Notes: generated from the sequence alone by a model not told the origin. 64,000 bases of DNA from Pseudomonas oryzicola (GCF_014269185.2 NZ_JABWRZ020000004.1:84172-148171); one strand, 5' to 3'; counted from the stretch's first letter, positions 8,626 to 17,825 are shown. Numbers and translations: made by a program.

Positions 8626-9332
8626 GCCTGTTCGCCTGGCTGCGCCCCAGCGCGCCCGAGCTGGATGCGGCCACCCGCCAGCGCCTGGCCGGGCTGCCCA
8701 GACCCGCACCGTTGGGGGTATGTACCCTGCGTGAACAGCGCTGGGTGGTACTGGACCTGGAGACCAGCGGCCTCAACCTCAACCGTGATCAGGTGCTGTC
8801 GATTGGCGCCGTGGCGATCGAGGATGGCGCCATCGACTTTGCCCAGCAGTTCGAGCGCACCCTGCACCGGCCAACACAGAAGACCAACGCCAGCGTGCTG
8901 ATCCACGGCTTGGGCCCAAGTGCCCTGGCTGCCGGTTGCGACCCGGCCGAAGCCTTGCTCGATCTGCTCGACTTCATCGGCAACAGCCCGGTGCTGGCGT
9001 TCCATGCCCCCTTCGACCAGCGCATGCTGGCCCGCGCGCTGAAGGACAGCCTGGGCTACCGCCTGCAGTCGCCGTTCCTCGACATCGCCGAACTGGCACC
9101 GATGCTCAACCCCGACACAGTGCTGCGCGAGGCTGGGCTGGATGACTGGGTGGCGCGGTTTGGCCTGCAGGTGGAGGAGCGCCATCATGCCAGCGCCGAT
9201 GCCCTGGTGACCGCCGAACTGGCGCTGATCCTGTTCAGCCAGGCCCGGCGCCAGCAGCTGGACAGCCCGTTGCAGCTGGAACAGCGGCTGCGCGGATGGC
9301 GGCGACGCAAGATCCAGAGTCACGGCCTGTAG
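8622..9332 (+). CDS. DEDDh-type 3'-5' exonuclease (DnaQ-like)
   Basis: The 236-residue product has the three exonuclease motifs of the DnaQ superfamily: Exo I as VLDLETSGLN near residue 46, Exo II as AFHAPFDQRML near residue 127, and Exo III as HHASADALVTAEL near residue 187, whose His and Asp mark the DEDDh subtype. It is shorter than, and different from, the replicative epsilon subunit. The four-base overlap with the upstream CNMP-CBS-DUF294 gene is a common arrangement in pseudomonads and suggests a shared nucleotide or nucleic-acid signalling task, which remains inference. A REP-like sequence follows at 9381-9409. Confidence 0.85.
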   Translation: MSLFAWLRPSAPELDAATRQRLAGLPRPAPLGVCTLREQRWVVLDLETSGLNLNRDQVLSIGAVAIEDGAIDFAQQFERTLHRPTQKTNASVLIHGLGPSALAAGCDPAEALLDLLDFIGNSPVLAFHAPFDQRMLARALKDSLGYRLQSPFLDIAELAPMLNPDTVLREAGLDDWVARFGLQVEERHHASADALVTAELALILFSQARRQQLDSPLQLEQRLRGWRRRKIQSHGL

Positions 9333-9380
9333 TCGCTTTGCAGTTCAGGCCTCATCGTATTCAAGTCATGTGCAATCCAT

Positions 9381-9409
9381 GTGGGAGCTGGCTTGCCGGC
9401 AATGAGGCC
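9381..9409. repeat. Single REP-like palindromic element
   Basis: The segment contains GTGGGAGCTGGCTTGCCGGC, a common pseudomonad REP variant with an imperfect GC-rich palindrome. It occurs once here, without an inverted partner. Confidence 0.55.
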
Positions 9410-9476
9410 ATCAGCCTTTCCATGATGGCCATCCGATAAGCGCCCATTGCACCCTCCCCTTGCCTCTGTAACAATC

Positions 9477-9495
9477 GCGAATAATTATCGTTAGT
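9477..9495. promoter_or_regulatory. Candidate Fur box upstream of the ECF sigma gene
   Basis: The stretch GCGAATAATTATCGTTAG resembles the Fur consensus (repeats of GATAAT around AATTATC) and lies about 30 bp upstream of the sigma-factor start. The location fits iron repression of a siderophore-signalling operon. Confidence 0.5.
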
Positions 9496-9523
9496 CAATG
9501 CGAACGTTCCAGGGGGACGCTGC

Positions 9524-10042
9524 TTGTCGTCTGCACAAAGCCCACACGCCGAACTGGTCGGTGCGCTGTACCGCGACCATCGCGGCTGGCTACTCGCCTG
9601 GCTGCAACGCAGCATGGCCTGCCGCCAGCGTGCCGAGGACCTGAGCCAGGACACCTTCGTGCGCCTGCTCGGCCGCGAGCGACTGGACACCCCTCGTGAG
9701 CCACGCGCCTTCCTCACCGCCGTGGCCAAGGGGCTGCTGTTCGACCACTTCCGCCGCGCCGCGCTGGAACAGGCCTACCTGGCCGAGCTGGCCCTGATGC
9801 CGGAAGCCGAGCAACCTTCTCCGGAAATGCAGCACCTGATCCTCGAAGACCTCAAGGCCATCGACCGCCTGCTGGGCAAGCTGTCGAGCAAGGCCCGTGC
9901 GGCGTTCCTGTACAACCGCCTGGACGGCATGGGCCATGCCGAAATTGCCGGGCGCCTGGGCGTTTCGGTGTCGCGGGTACGCCAGTACATCGCCCAGGGC
10001 CTGCGCCAGTGCTACACGGCCCTGTACGGGGAGCCGACGTGA
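9524..10042 (+). CDS. FecI-type ECF sigma factor (FoxI-like)
   Basis: The 172-residue product has sigma region 2 (RDHRGWLLAWLQ to AEDLSQDTFVRLL, residues about 16-50) and region 4 (GHAEIAGRLGVSVSRVRQYIAQGL, near residues 135-160), separated by a short linker, as in iron-starvation sigma factors. It would direct RNA polymerase to the downstream receptor gene once the receptor signals through the FecR-like partner. Translation probably starts at TTG 9524, which has AGGGGGA eight bases upstream; no ATG fits. It overlaps the anti-sigma gene by four bases. By order and partners it resembles foxI. Confidence 0.88.
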   Translation: MSSAQSPHAELVGALYRDHRGWLLAWLQRSMACRQRAEDLSQDTFVRLLGRERLDTPREPRAFLTAVAKGLLFDHFRRAALEQAYLAELALMPEAEQPSPEMQHLILEDLKAIDRLLGKLSSKARAAFLYNRLDGMGHAEIAGRLGVSVSRVRQYIAQGLRQCYTALYGEPT

Positions 10043-10995
10043 GTAGTGGCCCGGTTTCGTCCCGTGTGCTGGAAGCCGCAATTGCCTGGAAACTCAGCCT
10101 CGACGGCGGCAGCAGCACACCCGACGATCGCAATGAATTCATGCGCTGGCATGCTGCCAGCGAGGAGCATGCCCGCGCCTGGCGCCAGTTGGGTGCCATG
10201 GAGCAGCGCGTCGGCGCCGCAGTCGGCCCGGCACGCCAGGCCCTGTTGCAGTCGCGTGCAGGCCTGCGCCGCCGAATCGGCAAGGTAGGCAGCGGGTTGG
10301 CCGGCATGTTCCTGCTCGGCTCGCTGCTGGCCTGGCCTGGCGCGCCGTCGCTGGCGCCCAGCTACTGGCTGGCCGACCAGCGCACCGCCACCGGCGAACT
10401 GCGTACCTTGCGCCTGGAAGACGGCACATTGCTGAGCCTGAACAGCCATACCGCCGTGGATATCGACTACGCAGGCGCACAACGGACCATCGTGCTGCAC
10501 CAGGGCGAAATCTCGGTGCAGACCGGTCATCAGGACCCGCGCCCACTGCTGGTCAGCACCGACGATGGCCGCCTGCGCCCATTGGGCACGCGCTTCCTGG
10601 TGCGCCGCGAAGCCAACGGTACGCGCCTGGAAGTGCTGCAGGCCTCGGTCGCTGCCATGCCGCTGAACAGCGGCGATGAACAGGTGCTGCGCGAAGGCCA
10701 GCAAGTGCTGATGCACGCCAACGGCCTTGGCCAGGTCGGCGCGGTAGCCGCCGGTGCCGACGCCTGGACCCGCGGCATGCTGGTGGTGGACAACGTGCGC
10801 CTGGCTGACTTGCTGGCCACGCTGGGCCAGTACCGCAGCGGTTACCTCGGGGTGGACGACAAGGTAGCCAACCTGCGCGTGACCGGCAGCTTCCCACTGA
10901 CCGACACCGACCTGGCGCTGTCGTCGCTGGTGCCAGCATTGCCGGTGAAGGTCGAGCGGCATACCCAGTGGTGGGTGACCGTCGGTCCCAAGTAG
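10039..10995 (+). CDS. FecR-type anti-sigma factor (FoxR-like)
   Basis: The 318-residue single-pass inner-membrane protein has a cytoplasmic N-terminal domain that binds the sigma factor (residues about 1-85, with FMRWHAASEEHARAWRQL typical of DUF4880). One membrane segment follows near residues 90-110 (GLAGMFLLGSLLAWPG), then a periplasmic FecR domain with RTLRLEDGTLLSLNSHTAVDI, and a C-terminal STN-like region that contacts the receptor. I chose GTG 10039, which overlaps the sigma-gene stop as GTGA and indicates translational coupling. It transmits the signal from ligand-loaded receptor to sigma factor. Confidence 0.9.
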   Translation: MSSGPVSSRVLEAAIAWKLSLDGGSSTPDDRNEFMRWHAASEEHARAWRQLGAMEQRVGAAVGPARQALLQSRAGLRRRIGKVGSGLAGMFLLGSLLAWPGAPSLAPSYWLADQRTATGELRTLRLEDGTLLSLNSHTAVDIDYAGAQRTIVLHQGEISVQTGHQDPRPLLVSTDDGRLRPLGTRFLVRREANGTRLEVLQASVAAMPLNSGDEQVLREGQQVLMHANGLGQVGAVAAGADAWTRGMLVVDNVRLADLLATLGQYRSGYLGVDDKVANLRVTGSFPLTDTDLALSSLVPALPVKVERHTQWWVTVGPK

Positions 10996-10998
10996 ATC

Positions 10999-11042
10999 TG
11001 TACCGGCCCTTTCGCGGGTTTACCCGCGAAGGGTCGGTACAG
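10999..11042. repeat. REP palindrome after the fecR-like gene
   Basis: A single long hairpin (arms of about 21 bp around a TT loop) contains the P. putida REP core TTCGCGGGT/ACCCGCGAA extended outward to CTGTACCG/CGGTACAG. It follows the stop codon at 10995 and could act as a terminator or mRNA stabiliser between the sigma/anti-sigma pair and the receptor gene. Confidence 0.75.
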
Positions 11043-11152
11043 ACAAAAGCCAACTTCAAATAATTCTCGATTTTCTTCAGATTCGCCCTGTCACTTTTCA
11101 AATCTCGCTCGGCATGGAAGCACAAAGCACTTATCCGTCGAGGAGCCGCTGC

Positions 11153-13588
11153 ATGTCCCGTGCTGTTGATCGTATCCTGCGCCCCAGTCTGATGGCCCTG
11201 GCCATCGCCGTGGCCACGCCATTGACCAGCCCTGCCCTGTCCGCCGCCGAGCAATCCGCTCAGCGCGCTTACGACCTGCCCAGCGCCCCGCTGGCCACCA
11301 CCCTCAACCAGATCGCCAGCCAGGCCGGCATTACCCTGGCCATCGACCCGGCACTGGTCAGCGGTCGCACCTCGGCACCGGTGAGCGGGCAGTACGATGG
11401 CCTTGGTGCCCTGCAGGCCGCTCTGCGCGGCACCGGCCTGCAGCTGCAGCAAAGCAGCGTGGGCAGCTACAGCCTGGTGGCTACGCCGGAAGGGACACTG
11501 GCGTTGCCTGAGACTGCGATCAATGCGACTTCCAACTATGAAAGCGCCTGGGGGCCGGTAGAGGGTTACACCGCTACCCGGACAGCAGCAGGTACCAAGA
11601 CCGACACCGCCATCGCCGAACTCCCCCGCTCGGTAAGCGTGATTACCCGCCAGCAGATGGAAGACCGCTCGGTGCTCAACCTGAACGATGCCCTTCGCTA
11701 CACTGCTGGTGTGCAGAGCAGCGGTTATGGCTCCGACTCGCGCAGCGACTGGTTGCTGGTACGCGGTTTTGTGCCTACCCAATTCCTCGATGGCCTGCCA
11801 CTGCCCAAGGGCAACTACGCCACCCCCAAGATCGAGCCTTGGAACCTGGAGCGCATCGCCGTGCTGCGCGGCCCGGCTTCTTCGGTCTACGGCCAGACTC
11901 CACCAGGCGGCTTGCTGGACATGACCAGCCGTCGGCCGCAATTGGAAAGCAGCCACGAAGTCGAAGCCCAGGTTGGCAGCAACAACCACAAGCAGATCAA
12001 CTTCGACACTACCGGCAAGCTCGACGATGCAGGCCAGTTCCTGTACCGAGTGAGCGGTATCGTGCGTGACAGCGGCTCGCCGGTCGACCACATCCCGGAC
12101 CAGCGCTACAACATAGCGCCCAGTCTGACCTGGAATATCAACGACGACACCAAGCTGACTTTCATCAGCCAGTACACCCGCGATGACACCGGCATCACCG
12201 GCCAGTTCCTGCCACTGCAGGGCACGAAACTGGATAGCCCCGCAGGCAAGATTTCGCACCACAAGAACCTGGGCGACCCGGATTGGGAATCCTACGATCG
12301 CACCTACTACCACCTGGGCTATGCGTTCGAGACCCGCCTGAACGATACCTGGCAGTTCCGTCAGAACCTGCGCTACGCGCGTAACGAACTGGACTTCAAG
12401 GGCATCACCGCCGGTGGTTCGATCTGGCCAGCCGGCCCGGACGAAGCTGTCAGCGCCGATGGCACCGTGCAACGCACCGCCGGTATCGTCGAGGAGGACA
12501 TCTCCCAGTTCGCCCTGGACAACAACTTCCAGGCCGACTTCCAGACCGGGCAGGTTGTCCATACCCTGCTGCTGGGGCTCGACCACCAGCGCTCGGACAG
12601 CAATGCCCGCTGGCGCTGGGGCTCGGCGGGTGTGCCACCGAGCAATATCCACAACCCCATCTACGGTCAGGATTTCTCCAACGTTCAGTACTTCGACATG
12701 TACGACTACGACCAGAAAACCCAGCAGACCGGCCTGTATATCCAGGATCAGATGGCTCTGGAAAACTGGCGCCTGACCCTTGGTGGCCGTGAGGACTGGG
12801 TGCACACCGGCACCACCTTCCACAACCAAGGCGACGCCACCAACACCCAACGCGACAAGAAATTCAGTGGTAACGCAGCACTCAGCTATGTATTCGATAA
12901 CGGCCTGACGCCTTACATCTCCTATGCCGAGTCGTTCCAGGCCGCCACCGGCTCCACCGTCAACAGCACCGATGCCTTCAAACCGACCGAAGGCAAGCAA
13001 TACGAACTGGGCATCAAGTACCAGCCTCCAGGCAGCAATAGCCTGTTCACCGCTGCTGTGTTCGACCTGACACAGGAGAACATGTCGGTGACCGAGGGTG
13101 GTGTAACCCGCCAGGTTGGTGAAGTGCGTGTCAAAGGCCTGGAACTGGAAGCTACCTCGGATGTGACCGAGAACCTCAAACTGGTGGGCTCGTACACCTA
13201 CAACGACAGCGAAATCATCAAAGGCACCCGTGACGAAAAAGGCAAGCGCATGGCGCAGGTGCCGCGCAACCAGGCCACTGCCTGGGCTGACTACACCTGG
13301 CACAGCGGACCACTGGATGGGTTTGGGGTCGGCGTTGGCGTGCGCTACGTTGGCGACACCTACGGTAATACCACTAACACCGCTTGGGGCCATGTGGGGT
13401 CCTACACCGTCTACGACGCTTCGGTGCACTACGACCTGGGCCGCCTGAACAGCACCCTCAAGGGGGTGACCGTAGCCGTGGATGCAAAAAACCTGTTCAA
13501 CAAGGACTACTTGTCTACCTGTGACGGGTACTACTGCTACTACGGCGACGAGCGCAACGTGGTGGCCAGTGTCAATTACAAGTTCTGA
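11153..13588 (+). CDS. TonB-dependent siderophore receptor with N-terminal signalling domain (FoxA-like)
   Basis: This 811-residue outer-membrane receptor has a signal peptide ending near ALSAAEQ (residues about 1-33), an STN signalling domain (about 40-115, YDLPSAPLATTLNQIASQAGI), a plug domain with RSVSVITRQQMEDRS and VLRGPASSVYG, and a 22-strand barrel ending in the terminal Phe of VVASVNYKF. I chose ATG 11153 because AGGAG lies at 11141-11145 and a proper signal peptide follows; the ATG at 11114 only adds a tail. Together with the ECF sigma, FecR-like and PepSY genes, the arrangement matches ferrioxamine uptake operons of P. aeruginosa (foxIRA-foxB). The exact siderophore cannot be read from sequence. 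Confidence 0.9.
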   Translation: MSRAVDRILRPSLMALAIAVATPLTSPALSAAEQSAQRAYDLPSAPLATTLNQIASQAGITLAIDPALVSGRTSAPVSGQYDGLGALQAALRGTGLQLQQSSVGSYSLVATPEGTLALPETAINATSNYESAWGPVEGYTATRTAAGTKTDTAIAELPRSVSVITRQQMEDRSVLNLNDALRYTAGVQSSGYGSDSRSDWLLVRGFVPTQFLDGLPLPKGNYATPKIEPWNLERIAVLRGPASSVYGQTPPGGLLDMTSRRPQLESSHEVEAQVGSNNHKQINFDTTGKLDDAGQFLYRVSGIVRDSGSPVDHIPDQRYNIAPSLTWNINDDTKLTFISQYTRDDTGITGQFLPLQGTKLDSPAGKISHHKNLGDPDWESYDRTYYHLGYAFETRLNDTWQFRQNLRYARNELDFKGITAGGSIWPAGPDEAVSADGTVQRTAGIVEEDISQFALDNNFQADFQTGQVVHTLLLGLDHQRSDSNARWRWGSAGVPPSNIHNPIYGQDFSNVQYFDMYDYDQKTQQTGLYIQDQMALENWRLTLGGREDWVHTGTTFHNQGDATNTQRDKKFSGNAALSYVFDNGLTPYISYAESFQAATGSTVNSTDAFKPTEGKQYELGIKYQPPGSNSLFTAAVFDLTQENMSVTEGGVTRQVGEVRVKGLELEATSDVTENLKLVGSYTYNDSEIIKGTRDEKGKRMAQVPRNQATAWADYTWHSGPLDGFGVGVGVRYVGDTYGNTTNTAWGHVGSYTVYDASVHYDLGRLNSTLKGVTVAVDAKNLFNKDYLSTCDGYYCYYGDERNVVASVNYKF

Positions 13589-13595
13589 GTGAACG

Positions 13596-13614
13596 GGGGC
13601 CGCTTTGCGGCCCC
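13596..13614 (+). terminator. Hairpin after the TonB receptor gene
   Basis: The same 19-base stem-loop as after glcB, GGGGCCGCTTTGCGGCCCC, begins eight bases after the receptor stop codon. Confidence 0.65.
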
Positions 13615-13641
13615 AGCTTCCAACAGGCAAGAATCGGTACC

Positions 13642-14757
13642 GTGATGAAAAGCCCAACCATCCGCCGCTGGTCGGTGATCCACACCTGGAGCAGCCTGGT
13701 CTGCACCCTGTTCCTGCTGTTGCTGGCAGTCACCGGCCTGCCGCTGATCTTCCACCACGAACTCGAACACCTGCTCGGCAACGCCCCCGAACTGCGGGAA
13801 ATGCCGGCCGATACACCACACCTGGACCTGCAGCAGTTGGTGATCAAGGCCGAGCAGCACCGCCCCGGCGAGGTCATGCAGTACTTCGGCTACGACGAGG
13901 ACGAAGCCAACGGCCTAGTGGCCATCACCGCTGCCACCGCCGGCACCGAGCCCAATTCGTCGCACACCTTCATGCTCGACGCCCGCACCGGTGAAGCCGT
14001 GGCCATGCCGGCCGCCAACGGCGGCTTCATGATGACCATGCTGCGCCTGCACGTGGACATGTTCGCCGGCTTGCCCGGCAAGCTGCTGCTGGCCTTCATG
14101 GGCGTGCTGTTCGTCGTGGCGATCATCTCCGGCACCGTGCTCTATGCACCGTTCATGCGCCGCCTGGACTTCGGCACGGTGCGCCACGGCAAATCCCGTC
14201 GCCTGCGCTGGCTCGACCTGCACAACCTGATCGGTGTGGTCACCCTGGCCTGGGCACTGACGGTAGGCGTGACCGGCGTCATCAGCGCGCTGTCGGACCT
14301 GGTCATCGCCGCCTGGCGCAACGACAGCCTGGCGGCCATGGTTGCCCCATACCGTGATGCCCCGCCGCTCACCGAACGCGCCCCGGCCACCCAGCTGCTG
14401 ACCATCGCCGAACAGGCCGCCCCCGGCATGCGCCCGGACTTCATCGCCTTCCCCGGCACACGCTTTTCCAGTGAGCACCACTATGCGGTGTTCATGAAGG
14501 GCGCCACGCACCTGACCTCGCACCTGCTCACGCCTGTGCTGATCGATGCGCGAACACTAACGGTGACCGCCGTCGGCGAACGCCCCTGGTACATGGATGC
14601 CATGGGCCTGTCGCAACCACTGCACTTCGGCGACTACGGCGGCCGGCCAATGCAAATCCTGTGGGCGCTACTCGATGTGCTGACCATCATCGTCCTCGGC
14701 AGCGGCTTGTACCTGTGGTGGGGCAAACAACGCACGAAGCGGGAGGCGCTGGCATGA
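13642..14757 (+). CDS. PepSY-domain inner-membrane protein, probable siderophore reductase (FoxB-like)
   Basis: The 371-residue product has four predicted membrane segments: near residues 15-38, 155-178, 195-225 and 345-365. A large periplasmic part with PepSY-like sequence sits between the first two and another between the last two. Conserved His residues flank the helices (HTWSSLVC, FHHELEHLL, LRLHVDMF, WLDLHNLIG), as in di-haem PepSY_TM proteins. P. aeruginosa FoxB, encoded beside foxA, is a structurally characterised member that reduces siderophore-bound iron. The start is either GTG 13642 or the adjacent ATG 13645. The stop overlaps the next small gene by four bases. Confidence 0.82.
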   Translation: MMKSPTIRRWSVIHTWSSLVCTLFLLLLAVTGLPLIFHHELEHLLGNAPELREMPADTPHLDLQQLVIKAEQHRPGEVMQYFGYDEDEANGLVAITAATAGTEPNSSHTFMLDARTGEAVAMPAANGGFMMTMLRLHVDMFAGLPGKLLLAFMGVLFVVAIISGTVLYAPFMRRLDFGTVRHGKSRRLRWLDLHNLIGVVTLAWALTVGVTGVISALSDLVIAAWRNDSLAAMVAPYRDAPPLTERAPATQLLTIAEQAAPGMRPDFIAFPGTRFSSEHHYAVFMKGATHLTSHLLTPVLIDARTLTVTAVGERPWYMDAMGLSQPLHFGDYGGRPMQILWALLDVLTIIVLGSGLYLWWGKQRTKREALA

Positions 14758-14939
14758 GCCACAAGTCCCAGCCGACCTGGCGCGTCTTCGCCTGGCCAAG
14801 TGTCATCGCTCTGCTCACTGCCTTGGGGCTGTCTGCCGCCTTGCTGGGGGACGGGGTGTGGGACAGCCTGGCCTGGCTAGGCCTGGGGGTATCGGCTGCC
14901 CTCGGCTTGCAAGGTTTCTACCCTCGTCCGCGGCAGTAA
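14754..14939 (+). CDS. Small two-helix membrane protein of the siderophore operon
   Basis: The 61-residue product starts at ATG 14754, overlapping the PepSY gene stop as ATGA, with GGGAGGCGC upstream as ribosome binding site. It consists of two hydrophobic segments (about residues 13-30 and 36-52) separated by a short DGVWDS turn, and a short C-terminal tail. I do not recognise a named family. The tight coupling suggests an accessory subunit of the PepSY reductase or an assembly factor, which is inference. Confidence 0.75.
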   Translation: MSHKSQPTWRVFAWPSVIALLTALGLSAALLGDGVWDSLAWLGLGVSAALGLQGFYPRPRQ

Positions 14940-15005
14940 CCGGGTAGTACCCGCACTCTCTTTTGCCGCGACATGGTTGGCTGCCATCCTCCAAGGAGCC
15001 ATACC

Positions 15006-17825
15006 ATGACACCTTTGCAGCGCCTCGAAGCGCTCGATCAACAACTCATCGCCCTTGAACAAGGCAAACCCGAACTGGCGGACGAAACGGAACCGGCCGC
15101 CATGCGTCAGCGTTTTTTTGGCGACCTGGCCACGTTCTGGAACGGCCCTGTCGAGGCAGGCCACAGCCGCGCCCGGCAACTGCGCCACCTGCGCCATGAG
15201 CAACTTCTGGCCGAACTGGAGCTGCGCCTCGCCGACCAGACCCTGGACTACAGCCACATCAGCCTGCTGCGCACCTCCCTGGAACTGCCGCTACCCTGGC
15301 AACGCAATCACCTGCCAGATACCCACCGAGCCCAGGTTTATCGTCCGGTATTCAACCGTTCAAGCCCCCATGGTCGGTTGCCGTTACCCGGCGTGCTGGT
15401 ATTGGTGGCAGAAGCACCGGAAGGGGTCATTGCCGAGCCCGCAACAGCCACAGGCCAGGCACTGCTGTGCAGCATTTCTCATGGCGTTGAAGGTTTCGCC
15501 AACCTGGCCGAACTGCATAGGGAGCTGTGCGAGCGCCTGGACGACCCCATGCAAAGCCGGCCAATGCTGCAACTGCTACCACGCCTGCAGGACCAGCAAC
15601 TGCTCCGGTGTGCCGACCGGCTGCGCTACGAGTGGTTTACCGGGGACCTGGTCGAACAACAGACCACTGACGTGATCGACGCACAGCATCAACGGCTTAC
15701 CATCGCCTGGCACGCCGCCTGGGCCCTTGACCAGGCCCCGGATCTGCCGGCACTGCAAACCGCCCTCGCCAAACAGCAGTCATTGATCGACCTCATGGGC
15801 AGCCAATATGCGTTGTCCACCCGTTATGCGCTGCTGCTGGAAAAACACCTGCCTGCCTGGCTGCGCCAGAGCTCGACACAAAGCCTGACGCACATCATGC
15901 AAACGATCCAGGAGCTCGCCGGGGCCATCACACAAGCTGCCGCACCCGGCCTTTTGACCCTGGAGGCATTCGGTAATCGCCACCACCTGCTGGCATGGGT
16001 GCGCGAGCGCCTCGGCAAGGCGCTGCGGCGCGAATTCTCCATCGAATTGCCTGCCGAAAAAATCTGCATAACCGTCACGCTTGCACACCGCACCGGCCCA
16101 TTGCTCAACCCACTGGCACCTTCGGCTTACGTGGCCGTTGCCAACCGTCGCCATGTCGGTGGCACTATTGAACTGGTAACCACTACCTACCGTCTGGACG
16201 AGCTGGCCTTGCTGAACATCGGCTGGTTCGACGTCGATTACTGGCTGACGGCACGGGTACACCAGGAAGATGGCTCCGCGCTGGAATCAATATCCCCGGA
16301 AGGAGTAAAGCGCCTGGTGCGCGAACTTGACGCCGGCAGCGGCTATCTCCGCTACCTGCGAACACATTTGCTGGAGTCTCCTGGTGCACGCTGGCGCATG
16401 CAAAGCCACGGCGACATCAACCGCGCTCGCATGCGCGCCGAGGCGGCCAAGGCCCGCTATGCCAGGCACTTTCTGAACGATACCCACGAGCGGGGCTATC
16501 GCTGGGTCAAAGCCGTCACCGACCACCCCGACAACAATTGGCGCCCAACCATCGATGAGCATCGTATCGCGGTACGCCAGCTGATAATCGACGGGCATAC
16601 GCTGCAAGGGGTGCTACTGCTCAATGCCGAGAGCGACAACCACCCGTCGCTGGTTCTGTATACCCCGGATGCTCCCGACCGGCGCGCATGGCGCGAATTC
16701 CCGGATACCCGGGCGCTGCTCAGAACTCTTCGCAACACACCTTCCTTGCGCAAGTACCTGATCCAGCGTGCCCCTCTGGCGGATGGCAATCGGCTCGACA
16801 AGTTGGTGCGCAAGGGCCGCCTCGGGCCATATGTGCAAAGGCCGATGATCAACGGCAACCTCTTCGATGCCCTTTACAAGGCTCAGGTCCACGCCATGAT
16901 CGCCGAGGCCGATACCAACAGCCGCAGTAACCGCGAGCTCCTCGGTGAATACGGGCTGTCGACGCTGCGCCTGGTTCTCGACCTCATCAGCCTCGTGCTG
17001 CCGGCCCCGACAATGTCAGCCCTGGCCTTCGGCCGTATGTCGATTGCGCTGTGGGACGGTTTAGAAGCACTGGAAAAGGAGGATTATGCAGCAACCTTCC
17101 ACCACACCATGGCAGCTTTGAGCCACAGCGCCGACGGGTTGTCCAGTTTCGCTGGCTCGCCCCTCATGCGCAGGGCGATGCGCGGCTTGCCACCGCAACC
17201 TCCACGCCCACTGCCGAAAACCCACGAAGCGGCCGTGGACGTGAGCAAACTGCGCTACCGGATCGACGGGGTTCATGGCGAGGAAGTGTACGAACAGATC
17301 AACAGCGTGCCAGGTCCGGACCGTTACTTCGTCAAGGACAGCCAAGGGCGGCTGTACAACGTCCACTTCGACGGCTATCGCTGGCGGGTGCTCGACCCCA
17401 GGCAGCCGGATGCCTACGCGCAACTGCCGATCAAACGACTGCGCAATGGCAATTGGGTGGTCGATTCCATCGTGCTTTGGCATGACGGGTTGCCTGACAT
17501 AGCCCGGCTGTTGGAAGAGGTTCGCCTGCAACCACCATTCGAGGGCAAACCGGTGGCTGGGGAAGCCGACCTGCACGACGCCGGGGGGCAACTCTATCTG
17601 CAGCTGGGTAACCATCAGTTGCCGGTTCGTCGGCACCTGCTTGCCGGGCATTACCATTTGCTGCTGGCCGAAAAGGCACTGGGCGCAGTTCACGCCTGGG
17701 CAGTACTGCGCCAACAGAGCGGCCAGTGGCGCATTCGCGTGCGCCAGCCAGGCCGCAGTAGCGACTGGCTGGCACTGCCGGCGGATTACTCTGCCAACCT
17801 GGGCAGCAACCGGTCGAGCCGCTGA
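15006..17825 (+). CDS. Large DUF6543/dermonecrotic-toxin-domain-like protein
   Basis: This 939-residue protein starts at ATG 15006 with AAGGAG eleven bases upstream. No signal peptide is seen. The middle region resembles the N-terminal module of Pseudomonas proteins annotated as dermonecrotic-toxin domain (DUF6543): LLLEKHLPAWLRQSS near residue 280, WFDVDYWL near 410, and the signature DGHTLQGVLLL followed by LVLYTPDAPDRRAWREF near residues 530-565. A hydrophobic stretch LRLVLDLISLVLPAPTMSALAFG sits near residue 665. The C-terminal third (residues about 740-930) has repeated Tyr/Trp-rich short strands (YRIDGVHGEEVYEQI, YRWRVLDPRQPDAYAQLPI). Enzymatic activity is unknown; a toxin or effector role is inference. 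It shares 40 bp with the convergent kinase gene at its 3' end. Confidence 0.75.
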   Translation: MTPLQRLEALDQQLIALEQGKPELADETEPAAMRQRFFGDLATFWNGPVEAGHSRARQLRHLRHEQLLAELELRLADQTLDYSHISLLRTSLELPLPWQRNHLPDTHRAQVYRPVFNRSSPHGRLPLPGVLVLVAEAPEGVIAEPATATGQALLCSISHGVEGFANLAELHRELCERLDDPMQSRPMLQLLPRLQDQQLLRCADRLRYEWFTGDLVEQQTTDVIDAQHQRLTIAWHAAWALDQAPDLPALQTALAKQQSLIDLMGSQYALSTRYALLLEKHLPAWLRQSSTQSLTHIMQTIQELAGAITQAAAPGLLTLEAFGNRHHLLAWVRERLGKALRREFSIELPAEKICITVTLAHRTGPLLNPLAPSAYVAVANRRHVGGTIELVTTTYRLDELALLNIGWFDVDYWLTARVHQEDGSALESISPEGVKRLVRELDAGSGYLRYLRTHLLESPGARWRMQSHGDINRARMRAEAAKARYARHFLNDTHERGYRWVKAVTDHPDNNWRPTIDEHRIAVRQLIIDGHTLQGVLLLNAESDNHPSLVLYTPDAPDRRAWREFPDTRALLRTLRNTPSLRKYLIQRAPLADGNRLDKLVRKGRLGPYVQRPMINGNLFDALYKAQVHAMIAEADTNSRSNRELLGEYGLSTLRLVLDLISLVLPAPTMSALAFGRMSIALWDGLEALEKEDYAATFHHTMAALSHSADGLSSFAGSPLMRRAMRGLPPQPPRPLPKTHEAAVDVSKLRYRIDGVHGEEVYEQINSVPGPDRYFVKDSQGRLYNVHFDGYRWRVLDPRQPDAYAQLPIKRLRNGNWVVDSIVLWHDGLPDIARLLEEVRLQPPFEGKPVAGEADLHDAGGQLYLQLGNHQLPVRRHLLAGHYHLLLAEKALGAVHAWAVLRQQSGQWRIRVRQPGRSSDWLALPADYSANLGSNRSSR

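Noticed and set aside
10553..13657. 1034-codon open frame antisense to the TonB receptor gene
   Set aside because: It mirrors the codon phase of the receptor gene; the translation is low-complexity and matches no protein pattern. Long antisense frames are common in GC-rich genes.
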